Positions 8,442-18,401 are shown, numbered from the stretch's first letter. The stretch is DNA of 64,000 bases from Frankia sp. AiPa1 (GCF_023243075.1 NZ_JALKFZ020000125.1:88391-152390); one strand, 5' to 3'. The notes: a model not told the origin generated them from the sequence alone. Program-made: numbers and translations.

Positions 8442-8961
8442 ATGTCGAAAATTGTTCTCGTCACCGGCGGAAACCGCGGCCTGGGATTTTCGGCGGCCAA
8501 GGCCCTGGCCCGGTCCGGTGCCGTCGTCATTATCGGCGCACGCGGCGAAATCGCCGCACGTAAAGCCGTTGATGTACTGGATGAGGAGGGGCTCACCGCG
8601 GACTGGGTCGAGCTCGATGTCACCAACCCAGCGAGTGTGCGAGCCGCCGCGGAGATCATCTGGAACGTTACTGCCGACTCGATGTGCTGGTAAACAACGC
8701 GGGCATCCTGCCCGAGGCGACGGACATCGTGGAGCACGAGTTCGCCGACACGAACATCTTCCGCCAAACGTTCGAGACCAATACGTTTGGGCCGGTTACC
8801 GTGACGGAGATTTTTCTGCCACTGCTACGCGAGAGCGCGCCGGTCGGATCGTCAACGTCTCGTCGACCATGGGCTCGCTCACCGACCAGAACAACCCTCT
8901 TTCGCCGTACTACTCGATGCTCCTGCCGGCGTACCGAAGCTCGAAGGCCGCACTGAACTGA
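8442..8961 (+). pseudogene. Frameshifted and truncated short-chain dehydrogenase
   Basis: It begins intact with MSKIVLVTGGNRGLG (TGxxxGxG cofactor motif), then breaks. After RAAAEII the reading continues in another frame as LDVLVNNAGILPEATDIVEH and FRQTFETNTFGPVTVTEIF. A second shift near 8835 leads to AGRIVNVSSTMGSLTDQ. The sequence ends at YRSSKAALN with a stop at 8959-8961. The YxxxK motif survives but everything after it is gone. It resembles the other SDR remnant at 5913-6386, so both may derive from paralogous genes. Confidence 0.8.
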
Positions 8962-9057
8962 GGTGCCCCGTTTCTTCCGGACAGGGCCCCCTACTAGAAT
9001 AGGGGCAGACCGGAGGCAGGGCCCCGCGAAGATCGCCTATTGTTCCGATCTGTCACG
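8962..9057 (+). mobile_element. Possible insertion-sequence end fragment
   Basis: The SDR homology stops abruptly, and TGAGGTGCCCCGTTTC begins at its stop codon. The following GC-rich text has no coding resemblance. The look is that of a solo IS3-type left end joined to a disrupted gene, but no matching opposite end was found. It is reported only as the probable cause of the truncation. Confidence 0.25.
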
Positions 9058-10705
9058 TTAGGTAGCGAGGTATTTGAGGGCCCGGTGGCGGTCTCGGCCG
9101 ATCGACTCGACCATCTCTCTGATCTTGGTTACGCCGTGGATGCGGAGCAGGCTGAGCGCGAGATTGCGGAGTGCGGCGAGGTTGCGCGGCCCGTTTCCGG
9201 TGTGGGTTTGGCAAGAGTCCTCCTGCCAGGTGGTGTCGCGGATGTAGCGTTCGGCCTCGATCATGGCGCGTCGTACCCGGCCGAAGATGTCCGTCGGGCT
9301 CTCGGGGGAGATCTGGTCGTCCGCGGGGATGTTCAGTGCCTTCAGGCTGTCCTCGCTGCGTTGCTTCCGGTCCTCGGCGGCTCTGCCGAGCCGTTCGGCG
9401 AGGAGATCGGGGATCGGCTCCCGCTCCTGGAGGGATCGCAGTGCCCGCAGGCCGGCCTCGGCCGCCGCGGCGCGGGCCCGGGCGCGCTCGCGCTGGCTCT
9501 CGTGGGCGTCGGGCCGTACTCCCAGCCGTCGCAGCAGTGGCCCGAAGGTCAGGCCCTGCACGACGAGGGTGAGCAGAACAGTGCTGTAGGCGCAGAACAG
9601 CAGCAGATCGCGATGTGGGAATCCGACGGCGTCGGTGGTCAGGGGCAGCGCGAACACGGCCGCGAGTGAGATCACGCCGCGCATCCCGGACCAGGACAGC
9701 GCCACGAGCTCGCGGCCGGACAGGTGAGGGTGCGGGGACAGGAAGCGCAGTCGCGGCGGGAGCAGGACGGGAACCAGCAGCCACAGCGCTCGGGCCAGGA
9801 CCACGCCACCGATCGTCACCGCCGCCGCGGCCAGCACCGCACCCGGGGAATACTCCGCGACGGCGGGAACGACAGCGACGAACTGCTGGCCGATGAGCAG
9901 GAAGACGAACCCTTCGAGCAGAAGGTCCACCAGGCGCCACACGGCGAGGGCGTGCAGCCGGCCGCGCCGGAGAGCAGCTGCCGGGACTGATGGCCCAGGA
10001 CGAGTCCCGCGGTGACAACCGCGAGGACGCCGGAGGCATGCAGCGCCTCGGTCGGCAGGTAGGCGGCGAAGGGGGTCGCTAGGGCGACGGCCGTCTCGGC
10101 GACCGGCTCCTCGATCCGGCGGCGCAGCTGCCCGATGAGCCAGGCGACGGCGATCCCACCGACGACTCTGCCGAGGGCGGCTACCAGGAACTGTCCGATG
10201 ACGAACGTGACATCGAACCGCCTGCCGACGACCGCGGCCACAGCCACCGTGTAGAGGGTGAGCGCGGTCGCGTCGTTGAGCAGGCTCTCGCCCTCGATGA
10301 CGGTTCGCAGCCGATGCGGCAGACCCACGCGCCGCCCGATGGACAGGGCCGATACAGCGTCCGGGGGCGCCAGCGCCGCGCCGAGAGCGCAGGCGGCGGC
10401 GAACGGCAGACCCGGCACCACCGCGGCCAGAAGGCCACCGACAACCAGCGCCGTGACGACGACGAGCAGAACGGACAGTGACGCCACAGCTCGCAGATTC
10501 GCCCGGATCTCCAGCAGGCTCGAGCTCAGCCCGGCGGAGAACAGCAGCGGCGGGATGATCAGAACCAGAACGATGTCCGGCTCCAGCCTCATGTCCGGAC
10601 CGGGCAGCAGGGTATAAATGGCGCTCGCGCCGACCAGAAGCACCGGGGCCGGTAGACCGAACCGCCCCGCGACCCTGTGGGGTGCCAGAACTGGGGCACC
10701 GGTGG
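9058..10705 (-). pseudogene. CPA1-type Na+/H+ antiporter, frameshifted and 5'-truncated
   Basis: Two frames together give one antiporter. Bases ~10705-9960 encode the first half: LLPGPDMRLEPDIVLVLIIP, the FSAGL helix, APPDAVSALSIGRRVG and EGESLLNDATALTLY. Bases ~9955-9058 encode the rest: LVDLLLEGFVFLLIGQ, SWSGMRGVISLA, and a hydrophilic C-terminal regulatory tail. A one-base change near 9960 in a GC-rich run separates them. The first 10-15 residues of the family are absent; the sequence joins IS material at ~10706. Catalytic ND and the membrane core are conserved, so inactivation looks recent. A sequencing error could mimic the frameshift but not the truncation. Confidence 0.75.
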
Positions 10706-10717
10706 TGACCTGGGGTT

Positions 10718-11738
<1,021 letters not shown>

Positions 11739-11808
11739 TCATGCCGACAGCCCCGTACGGCCGCATCGTCCCAGCTCACAGGCCCAGGCCGACTTCTGGC
11801 ACCCCACA

Positions 11809-12320
11809 CTTGCTGGTCGACGGCGCGCGGCCGTGTCGGCACCATCCTGGGGACAGGTGGTTCGTCGATGAGACCTACGTCAAGGTCGCCGGGCGGTGGA
11901 CCGTACCTGTACCGTGCGGTTGACCACCATGGCCAGGTCATCGACGTCCTCGCCAGCACCCGCCGCGACCAGGCCGCGGCACGCCGGTTCTTCACCGCGG
12001 CGCTGTCCGACGGGCGCCGGGCGGTCGAGGTCACCACCGACAAGGCCCCCGTCTACCCAAGACTCTTCGACGAGCTGCTCCCCGAGGCCTGCCACGTCGA
12101 CGCCGCGCGGGAGAACAACCGGATCGAAGCCGATCACAGCCGCCTGAAAGCCCGGCTCCGGCCGATGCGCGGCCTGAAACAGCTGGGGTCCGTTCAGACG
12201 ATCAGCGCAGGTCATACACTCGTTCGGAACATTCGCCGCGGCCACTACGAACTCGCCATCGACACCGACCCGCACCTGCGGCTGGCAGCCGCGGTCACCG
12301 AGCTCGCCGCCGCCGTCTGA
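11809..12320 (+). mobile_element. IS6-family transposase remnant
   Basis: Plus-strand sequence encodes DRWFVDETYVKVAGRW, then after a one-base shift near 11901-11904 YLYRAVDHHGQVIDVLAST, RRFFTAALSDG, VTTDKAPVYPRL, and ENNRIEADHSRLKARLRPMR, ending LAAAVTELAAAV. These are the DDE core and C-terminus of IS6-family transposases (D of VDET, D of TTDKA, E of NRIEADH). The N-terminal HTH is lost and the frame is shifted, so it is dead. It is divergently arranged with the DDE remnant upstream. Confidence 0.75.
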
Positions 12321-12407
12321 CCGCCGATCATCGAGGCCGCTGGCATGCCCAGCTTCCCCGGAACGCAACAGCGCCCTTGCAGAGGGTCCGCCGGTAGACT
12401 CGTGGCT

Positions 12408-12635
12408 ATGACCACCGTCAGCCGCATCACGGCCGACCCGGCCATCATGGCGGGCGCGCCGGCGATTCGCGGTACTCGGATCACCGTGTCCGCGGTGCTG
12501 GGCCAGCTCGCGGCTGGCTCGACGGTCGAGGAACTGCTCGCCGATTACCCGTCGCTCACACGCGACGACGTGCTCGCAGCTCTCGCGTTCGCTGCGGAGA
12601 CAATGCCGCAAGAACGCCCGTTCATCGCCGCATGA
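12408..12635 (+). CDS. DUF433 antitoxin-like protein
   Basis: 75 residues, ITADPAIMAGAPAIRGTRIT then VLGQLAAGSTVEELLADYP and LTRDDVLAALAFA, the complete DUF433 helix-turn-helix pattern. In known pairs it precedes a DUF5615 PIN-like protein, as here: its stop overlaps the next ATG by four bases. It probably binds its own promoter and neutralises the partner. It lies just behind IS remnants and has no obvious metabolic neighbours, as is usual for such modules. Confidence 0.85.
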   Translation: MTTVSRITADPAIMAGAPAIRGTRITVSAVLGQLAAGSTVEELLADYPSLTRDDVLAALAFAAETMPQERPFIAA

Positions 12636-13000
12636 AGTTTCTCGTCGACGAGAACCTCTCACCGCGGGTCGCCGAACTGCTGCGTGACAAGGGCATCGAC
12701 ACGACGCACGTCCTCGAGCACAGGCTCGGCGGTTCCCCTGACACCGAGGTCAGCACGTTTGCCGTCACCGAGAGACGTTCGATCATCTCCGCCGATAGCG
12801 ACTTCACCACTCTGCTCGCGCTCAGCCGCGGCACCGCTCCCTCGCTCGTTCTGCTCCGGTCCGGCGACCGGCTCAAGCCCGACGCGCAAGCCGCCCTGTT
12901 GCTGGCGAACCTGCCCGCACTGGAAGTCGATCTCGAACAGGGCGTCGTCGTTTCGCTCAGCACCACCCACGTGCGGGTCCGTCGACTCCCACTCCGCTGA
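12632..13000 (+). CDS. DUF5615 PIN-like toxin
   Basis: 122 residues starting MKFLVDENLSPRVAELL, with the acidic PIN-like residues D6/E7 (VDEN) and the ISADSDF block near residue 55. This is the Mut7-C/PIN-like fold of DUF5615 proteins, predicted RNases. The ATG overlaps the DUF433 stop (ATGA), showing a two-gene operon. The last 15 residues (STTHVRVRRLPLR) are typical. Toxic activity is inferred from the family pairing. Confidence 0.85.
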   Translation: MKFLVDENLSPRVAELLRDKGIDTTHVLEHRLGGSPDTEVSTFAVTERRSIISADSDFTTLLALSRGTAPSLVLLRSGDRLKPDAQAALLLANLPALEVDLEQGVVVSLSTTHVRVRRLPLR

Positions 13001-13220
13001 GTACTGCTACCCCGATCTGGCCTGCGGTCTGCGTGCAGGTCCTGCACTAGGCTGCGATTGACTACTTAACGTAGTCGGGGCGCGTCTCTGCCCAGCAAGT
13101 TTGGGTATGTCTGTCATCCCGGGGCGTCATCGGCCGCGCCCCAGCGGTGTGTGCGCATTGTGTGCGCGGGTGCTCCGGCACGTCGCGACATCGGCTGGCA
13201 CGTTCCGGCATTGAAAACGC

Positions 13221-13359
13221 CCTGACCTCGGGTTTTGCGGCACGACGCAGCACGTTCCGGTGTGTTCAGATACGCGGTGATCCGTCTTGTAATCGAGCGG
13301 TTAGGGGTTCGAGTCCCCTCGCCGGCTCCAGAAAAATAGGCTCTGACCTGCGGTTTTGC
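13221..13359 (+). repeat. Imperfect direct repeats flanking the tRNA fragment
   Basis: CCTGACCTCGGGTTTTGC (13221-13238) and TCTGACCTGCGGTTTTGC (13342-13359) match at 15 of 18 positions and bracket the tRNA 3' half. Nearby, the 11-mer GCACGTTCCGG occurs twice between 13198 and 13262, and GAGCGCATTGTGAGCGCATT occurs downstream. Such clustered repeats are typical of integrase arm or att regions. No integrase gene is left. From 13360 to 13895 no gene or structure was recognised. Confidence 0.4.
13283..13330 (+). tRNA. 3' half of a tRNA-Thr(UGU)-like gene, probable att site
   Basis: A CTTGTAA anticodon-loop sequence (13286-13292, anticodon TGT), a perfect T arm (AGGGG TTCGAGT CCCCT, 13303-13319) and the acceptor 3' strand GCCGGCTCCA including CCA (to 13330) are present. 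The anticodon stem is poor, and no D arm or 5' acceptor strand lies upstream. It therefore cannot be a working tRNA. A tRNA 3' end without its 5' half is what integrative elements leave at one junction. Confidence 0.6.
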
Positions 13360-13895
13360 AGAGTCAAAGATCATCTTTACAAGATCAAAATGGGTTTGTG
13401 AGCGCATTGTGAGCGCATTAGGCAGGTTCGCGCTCAGAACGATCATTGGCGGGGCGTCCCCTTTGGACGGCTGAGCCGGGATCCGCGGTCGCGACGCCAC
13501 CCTTAAAACGGTTACGTTCCGTTACTATCGGCCTTCCCGGGGTGCTGGACTGCGGCAAGAACGGCGCGCGCCGGCTGGCGGTGGCCGGTCCGCCATCCCA
13601 CCCCCATGTGAGGGAGGTTCCTAGGCCCGATGGCTTACCTGGACCCGAAAGGTGAAGGGGACGTTAGCATGCCATTGAAGCCGCAGCCGTGCTCTGGCGT
13701 CGGAGACGGGGTGCGCGCGGGGCCAGTGCGAGTAATCATTCAGTCCACTTGCGGAGAGCGCCGATTTTATGGTGGCGGTCGCGTTCCGTGATGGTTGTGG
13801 CCGGGTTGGAGTCGGTGGCGGGGTTGGCGTGATGTTGTCCGGGGTGGCCGGCGTGTCGGTGTGCGGGACCGGGCCGGGTCCGGTCTGATCGGTTC

Positions 13896-14045
13896 GTGCC
13901 CGATCCGGATGGCCCGTCGCACGATGCGCTGGCCGTGCTGGTCTGGCTGCAGGCACGGCGGATCGCCGCGCTGAGAGCACAGAACGCGGGCTTGGCCGCG
14001 GTCAACGCGGAGCTGTCCGCCTCCCATAAGGACCTGGCGGCCCGG
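13896..14045 (+). mobile_element. IS66-type transposase N-terminal fragment
   Basis: Plus strand reads DPDGPSHDALAVLVWLQARR, then IAALRAQNAGLAAVNAELSA, resembling the N-terminal coiled-coil lead of IS66 TnpC proteins in actinobacteria. It stops near 14045, where the sequence turns into an oppositely oriented fragment of the same kind. Short and low-complexity, so the assignment is tentative. Confidence 0.35.
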
Positions 14046-14050
14046 CCGGC

Positions 14051-14395
14051 TAGCCAACCCGCTCCGACGCCTCGCGCCGCTCGGCCTTCCGCTTCTCCCT
14101 GGCCGCGATCGGGTCCTTCGACGGCGGCACGCAGGAGTTCGTGCTGTCCCGGGACAGCTGCCGGCGCAGGTCGGCGATCTCCAGTTCGAGTTCCGCGACC
14201 CGCCGCGCGGCCCGGTCCCGTTCGCGCGTACCGCGCCGAGTTCCGCTTGGTGCCGCGCGGCCGCGTCGTCCACGACTCGGCGCAGCCGCCCGTTGACCGA
14301 CGCCAGCCGTTCGTTCGCCGCCAGCGACGCGGCCTGCCCGGCGGCGAGTTCCTCGATCCGCGCCTCGGCGGCCGCGAGACGCGACTCCCACGACG
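14051..14395 (-). mobile_element. IS66-family transposase N-terminal remnant, frameshifted
   Basis: Minus strand encodes a coiled coil (ESRLAAAEARIEELAAGQAA...RLRRVVDDAAARHQ), then after a shift ELEIADLRRQLSRDSTNSCV and PPSKDPIAAREKRKAERRE. The NSSxPPSxD-like block is diagnostic of IS66 transposases just before their zinc-binding domain. The zinc and DDE domains are missing and a stop follows at VG*. Together with the plus-strand fragment next to it, it indicates an inverted junction at about 14047. Confidence 0.55.
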
Positions 14396-14418
14396 ACGCT
14401 CCAGGGCTAACGCATGTG

Positions 14419-14529
14419 CTGGTCCAGCACCATCCCGATCAGCAGCGCCAATGGGTCGTTGGTCAGTAGCTCGTCCGCCTCGGCGATCTGACTCAGGTGC
14501 AGTCCCACGACATGACCGTAGCCGACCGC
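14419..14529 (-). repeat. Dispersed HhH-GPD 5'-fragment repeat, copy D
   Basis: Minus strand reads HVVGLHLSQIAEADELLTND, then PLALLIGMVLDQ, then a stop two codons later. It shares the leader CGGTCGGCTACGGTCATG-type sequence with copy B. It lies between the IS66 fragment and the TetR gene. Confidence 0.75.
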
Positions 14530-14602
14530 GACGCGGTAGCCATCGCTGCACTCAGTCCTGGCCGTAGCCCCACGATCCCGTCAGGTTTCGTCGTCGTCCA
14601 GG

Positions 14603-15217
14603 TCAGGCACCGACCGCGCGACGGTCAACAAAGATCCGGTCCAGATGATGATCAAGGATGGTCAGCGACGCTTCGGGGGTGTACAGGCCGACCAGGAGCG
14701 GTCCTACCAGCCCGTGCACAAGCCAGAACAGCGACGCGGCTTCCTGCTCAGGGTCGAGATCCGGGCGCAGGTGCCCGTCACGCTGAGCCGTGCGCAGGTG
14801 TTGAGCCGTGACGTCGAGCAGCCCGCGTAGACCCTCGCGCAAGGCGAGCGCGTAGCTGGGATCGGCCGCGGCTCTGGAGTAGAACGCCACTGACACGGCG
14901 GCTTCGGCCCGGCTGTCCTCGTCGGTGGGCAGCAGTTCGGTCAGCACCGCACGAGCCAGCTCTCGCGGGGTGGCGTCCGGCTGACCCGCGATCCGCGCCT
15001 GAAGACGTCCCGCGACCCGGTCACGCATGTGGTCCAGCGCGAACAGCAGCATCTCGTCCTTGGTACGGAAGTAGTGCTGGACCATCCCCATCGACACCCC
15101 GGCCTCGGCCGCGACGTCACGCAGACTGATCGCCTCCACGCCACGGCTCGCCGTGACCCGGAACACAGCCTCCGCGATGCCGCGACGCCGCACGAGCGGG
15201 TCCACCCGCTTCGGCAC
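14603..15217 (-). CDS. TetR-family transcriptional regulator
   Basis: 204 residues if started at the GTG at 15215-15217, which has GGAGG 8 nt upstream; longer in-frame starts exist (15253, 15298) but cross the operator. The N-terminus carries the TetR helix-turn-helix (GIAEAVFRVTASRGVEAISL, VAAEAGVSMGMVQHYFRTKDE), of the BetI-like TetR_C_6 type. It is divergent from an alpha/beta hydrolase with a palindromic operator between them, so it most likely represses both itself and that gene in response to the hydrolase substrate or a related compound. Confidence 0.9.
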   Translation of the reverse strand: MPKRVDPLVRRRGIAEAVFRVTASRGVEAISLRDVAAEAGVSMGMVQHYFRTKDEMLLFALDHMRDRVAGRLQARIAGQPDATPRELARAVLTELLPTDEDSRAEAAVSVAFYSRAAADPSYALALREGLRGLLDVTAQHLRTAQRDGHLRPDLDPEQEAASLFWLVHGLVGPLLVGLYTPEASLTILDHHLDRIFVDRRAVGA

Positions 15218-15239
15218 GGACACCCCCTCCGAGATTTCA

Positions 15240-15299
15240 CAATGCATCTGCATTGCCAAGGGCGCCCCGCGCCCATAGCATGTCGGCTGCATTGCCAAG
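15240..15299. promoter_or_regulatory. Palindromic operator plus repeated half-site
   Basis: CAATGCATCTGCATTG (15240-15255) is a perfect 7+2+7 palindrome. The 13-mer CTGCATTGCCAAG occurs at 15248-15260 and again at 15287-15299. These lie in the short divergent promoter between the TetR gene and the hydrolase, a placement that fits dual repression. Confidence 0.6.
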
Positions 15300-15349
15300 C
15301 TAGCCGATGCGGCGGCGTCGACGACGTGCCAGGGATAGCGGAGGAGCCC

Positions 15350-16267
15350 GTGACCGTGTCATTTGCGCGCAACAGCGACGTCAGGATCGCCTACGAGACG
15401 TTCGGCTCGCCCGACGGAGTGCCACTGCTGCTGATCATGGGGTTGACCTTCCAGATGCCCTGGTGGCCGGACGGGTTCTGCCAGCACCTCGCCGACCGAG
15501 GATTCGCCGTCGCTCGTTTCGACAACCGCGACGCTGGCCTGTCGACCCACTTCCCCGCCCCGCGGCACGGCACGGTCGGGACGCTGCTGGGACGGCGAGG
15601 CCGCCCGGCCTACCGAATGGACGACATGGTCGCCGACGCGGTCGCCGTCCTGGACGCACTCCACTGGGACTCCGCCCATCTTCTGGGGGAGTCCCTGGGT
15701 GCCACGCTTGCCCAGCTGGTCACGATCCAGCATCCGGACCGGGTTCGCGGCCTCGTGTCCGCGATGGCCGGTGGTACCGGCGGCGCGGTCAGCAACCTGC
15801 GCAACGTGAAGATCGGCACCCTGTTCCGGCTGGCCAGCAAGCGGTACGACGACACACGCGACGGCGGTGTCCAGCGCCTTGTCGACACTTACATGATCAT
15901 GTGTTCCGCGGCGCACCCCGTCGACAAGGCATGGGTGCGCGCCACCGCCGAGCTGTCGTGGGACCGCGACCACGACCCCGGCGCGACCGGCCGTCAACTC
16001 GCCGCGAGCCGCACCGCCGGCGACATCCGCGCCCAGCTACGACAGCTCCGAACACCCACCCTCGTGATCCACGGCGAGGACGATCCCTGGATTCGGCCGC
16101 GTGCCGCCCGCGAGCTCGCCGCGGCTATTCCCGACGCCCGCCTCATCACCTACCCCGGCATGGGACACGAGTTCCCCGAGCACCTGTGGTCCACCATCGC
16201 CCGCGACGTGTGGGAGACGACCACGCGGGATGCCGCGAGCCATGCCCGCGCGGCACCGCGACCCTGA
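15350..16267 (+). CDS. Alpha/beta hydrolase
   Basis: 305 residues, GTG start at 15350 behind a GGAGGAG site. It has the oxyanion region LLLIMGLTFQMP, the strand RFDNRDAGLS, the nucleophile elbow G-E-S-L-G with Ser near residue 115, the acid in LVIHGEDDPW and the catalytic His in YPGMGHEFPEHLW. This pattern is common in actinobacterial esterase-like hydrolases related to aclacinomycin methylesterase (RdmC), but the substrate is not deducible. The divergent TetR gene probably regulates it. Confidence 0.9.
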   Translation: MTVSFARNSDVRIAYETFGSPDGVPLLLIMGLTFQMPWWPDGFCQHLADRGFAVARFDNRDAGLSTHFPAPRHGTVGTLLGRRGRPAYRMDDMVADAVAVLDALHWDSAHLLGESLGATLAQLVTIQHPDRVRGLVSAMAGGTGGAVSNLRNVKIGTLFRLASKRYDDTRDGGVQRLVDTYMIMCSAAHPVDKAWVRATAELSWDRDHDPGATGRQLAASRTAGDIRAQLRQLRTPTLVIHGEDDPWIRPRAARELAAAIPDARLITYPGMGHEFPEHLWSTIARDVWETTTRDAASHARAAPRP

Positions 16268-16292
16268 AGCCGGACCAGTAAGCGATCAAGAA

Positions 16293-16430
16293 ATGGTCGA
16301 GCGTCCGACGGCCACCGAAGACCTGACCAGCCTGACGCTGTACCGCAAGTCAGATCAGCGTGTAATCAGTGTCGTCGCGGCATGCCTCGTAGTCGTCGGC
16401 CTGTCGCTGGCCCTGGCAGCCGTCGGCTGA
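16293..16430 (+). CDS. Possible small single-pass membrane protein
   Basis: An open frame of 45 residues begins MVERPTATEDLTSLTLYRKS and ends with one strong hydrophobic helix (VISVVAACLVVVGLSLALAA). There is no recognisable family. No strong ribosome site is seen (AAGAA 5' of the ATG). It sits 25 bp behind the hydrolase. The soluble-head plus C-terminal-helix layout is credible for a small membrane protein, but coding status is unproven. Confidence 0.35.
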   Translation: MVERPTATEDLTSLTLYRKSDQRVISVVAACLVVVGLSLALAAVG

Positions 16431-16740
16431 TGGTCCGGGCTCGGACGGCCACGATAGACACGGACGGACGTCAACTCGCCGCCGAAGCGTCGACCGGCGA
16501 CGATCCGCTCAGCCACCCGGCCAGGACCAACATGACCGTGGTGACGTGGCGCGTCGGCCGACTGGAACCTGCTTCGCGCCGAAACAGGGCACGCCGAGGA
16601 CACGATCCTCCTCAGGTGAGACCAGCCGCGCCCGAATGAACACTCTCCGTGGTTTCACCGATCCGACCCCGCACGGTGCCAGCCAGCCGCGTTCCGGCCT
16701 GCCGCAGGTTCTGCCAGCAGATCTTGCTAGCATATTATGC

Positions 16741-17001
16741 ATGACCCGGACGATCACGCTTCGGCTTTCGAACGAGGCCTACGAGGCGGTCAAGCGGTAC
16801 GCCGAGGCCGAGGACACGTCGATGAACGCCTGGGTCGAGGGCGTGCTCGACGCCGAGGACATGCGCCGACGCTGCGCCGCCCACGCCACCTGGGTGCGAG
16901 CGAACCCGGCAGTCGCCCACGCGGCCCTCGCCTTCGGTGAGGCCAACCAGCAGGCGCTCAGGACGGCCGGGCTGCCCAACCTGGCGGGCACCGCAGAATG
17001 A
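16741..17001 (+). CDS. Ribbon-helix-helix antitoxin
   Basis: 86 residues. MTRTITLRLSNEAYEAVKRY is an RHH/Arc-type DNA-binding N-terminus (beta strand ITLRLS, helix NEAYEAVKRYAEA, helix NAWVEGVLDA). A C-terminal segment is probably the toxin-binding part. The stop overlaps the next ATG (ATGA). Paired with a MazF-like toxin, it should repress its own operon and block the toxin. The upstream AT-rich AGCATATTATGC supports a promoter or leaderless start. Confidence 0.85.
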   Translation: MTRTITLRLSNEAYEAVKRYAEAEDTSMNAWVEGVLDAEDMRRRCAAHATWVRANPAVAHAALAFGEANQQALRTAGLPNLAGTAE

Positions 17002-17309
17002 GATCGCCGCGGCGCGGCGAGATCTGGACCACCCGCACCGGACCGGCCCCCCAGGCGGTTCTGGTCATCAGCTCCACGGTCTACAACGAGATCGCCGACG
17101 AGCCGACCGTACTGGTCGCGCTGGTCGTGGAACATGCCACCGACGAGGGATTCTGTGTCAGGCTCGGCGAGGGTCAGTGGGCCGTGATGGGCCTGGTCAC
17201 GTTTGTGGCCAAGGCCACTCTGGACAAGTGCCTGCGCCAGGTCGACATCCAGACGCTCACCGACGCCAACACCATGCTTTTCAAGATCCTGGCCACGCCC
17301 GAACGCTGA
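16998..17309 (+). CDS. MazF/PemK-like endoribonuclease toxin
   Basis: 103 residues beginning MRSPRRGEIWTTRTGPAPQA, the RGEIW-type start of the PemK/MazF SH3-like barrel, followed by VLVISSTVYNE (usual VVLVVSS...N strand). The canonical T-S-R-D substrate loop is poorly preserved (VLVALVVEHATDEGF), so specificity or activity may differ. It is translationally coupled to the RHH antitoxin. Toxin function is inferred from family and context. Confidence 0.75.
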   Translation: MRSPRRGEIWTTRTGPAPQAVLVISSTVYNEIADEPTVLVALVVEHATDEGFCVRLGEGQWAVMGLVTFVAKATLDKCLRQVDIQTLTDANTMLFKILATPER

Positions 17310-17378
17310 CATCTCACTCGTCCTTTCCGTGACCTGACGACTACCACCGGCAGCGAATGCGCTGGTCGCCGCATTGGC

Positions 17379-18401
17379 TCAGTCTTGGGGGATCCGCCAG
17401 CGCACGCCATGCCCGGACAGGAATCCCAGGAACGACTCCGGGTCGAATGCCTGCGACGGCGCCAGAACACCGGCCTTCGCTCCGTCTGCCACCAGCCTCC
17501 GCGCAGCTTCCACGGCGATCACCGCGGTCTTCCCGTAGCCGTCCGTGCCCTCGACCTCGCCACGCGCGGTGCGTCCACCCGCCGTGACCGCCTCGACGGA
17601 GATCGTCCACTTCGCCTGCCGCCGTTGCTCGTCGTCAGGTCCTTCCGGGAGCGAATCGATGACCGCGGCGTCGATCCCACCCTTGAGCTGGTCGAACGAC
17701 CCGCCGAGGAGGCCTTCCATGCGCTCGACCGACACATGTCTCGGCACGGTCGCGACCGGCGGGAGGGCCGCCTTGCCCACCTCCACGACCTCCTGCGTGC
17801 CCGGGAAACGCCAGCTCAGGTGGCTTGCCTCCCCGTACCTCGTCCAGCCGCCGTTCTCGTAGCGCAGTGCGCCATCGAACAGCAGGTCCGGGTCAAGCGA
17901 CCGCAGTGTTCCGCGGCTGAAGGCGCCGTCGCGGTACCAGAGGGCGGCCGTCATCACGTCCGCTGCCCCGATGGCCTCTCCCAGGAGATGGCTGATGAAA
18001 TCGCTCGGGCCGCCGTCATCGGCCATCGCCGGCACGACCGTTACCCCAGCGTGGGTGGCGGCGTCGGCGAAGCTGTCGAAAACATCCTTGATGTACTGCT
18101 GCTCTCCGGCGGTGTCGACGTAGTGCGCTTCCGCGGCGATCGCGGCGCGCACGACCGGAGAGCCGAGTCGGGCGAACGGTCCGGCTGCGTTGACAACCGC
18201 ATCCACGCCCCTGAACGCGGCCTCCAGTGTGTCCTGGTCGCCGATGTCGGCGATCCGGACCTCGAAACCGGTACGGGCCGAGGCCGCACGCAGCCGCTCG
18301 GAGTCGCGGCCGACGAGCACCGCGTCGATGCCGCGGCGGGCGAGTTCCGCGGCCACGAGGCGGCCGGTGAATCCGCTCGCGCCATTGAGTGCGATCTTCA
18401 T
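17379..18401 (-). CDS. Saccharopine-dehydrogenase-like NAD(P)-binding protein
   Basis: 340 residues with an N-terminal Rossmann motif NGASGFTGRLVAAELARRG (GxxGxxG), VLVGRDSERL and VNAAGPFARLGSPVV, as in the saccharopine dehydrogenase NADP-binding family that also includes mycobacterial trans-acting enoyl reductases. The second half (SLDPDLLFDG, GTDGYGKTAVIAVEAAR) fits that group. The natural substrate is unknown. It is divergent from an AraC-type regulator 132 bp away, which probably controls it. Confidence 0.85.
   Translation of the reverse strand: MKIALNGASGFTGRLVAAELARRGIDAVLVGRDSERLRAASARTGFEVRIADIGDQDTLEAAFRGVDAVVNAAGPFARLGSPVVRAAIAAEAHYVDTAGEQQYIKDVFDSFADAATHAGVTVVPAMADDGGPSDFISHLLGEAIGAADVMTAALWYRDGAFSRGTLRSLDPDLLFDGALRYENGGWTRYGEASHLSWRFPGTQEVVEVGKAALPPVATVPRHVSVERMEGLLGGSFDQLKGGIDAAVIDSLPEGPDDEQRRQAKWTISVEAVTAGGRTARGEVEGTDGYGKTAVIAVEAARRLVADGAKAGVLAPSQAFDPESFLGFLSGHGVRWRIPQD

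Noticed and set aside
13114..13500. Minus-strand open frame of 128 codons containing GAGEGTRTPNRS
   Set aside because: That phrase is the well-known antisense translation of a tRNA 3' end; the frame overlaps the tRNA-Thr fragment and has no protein family.
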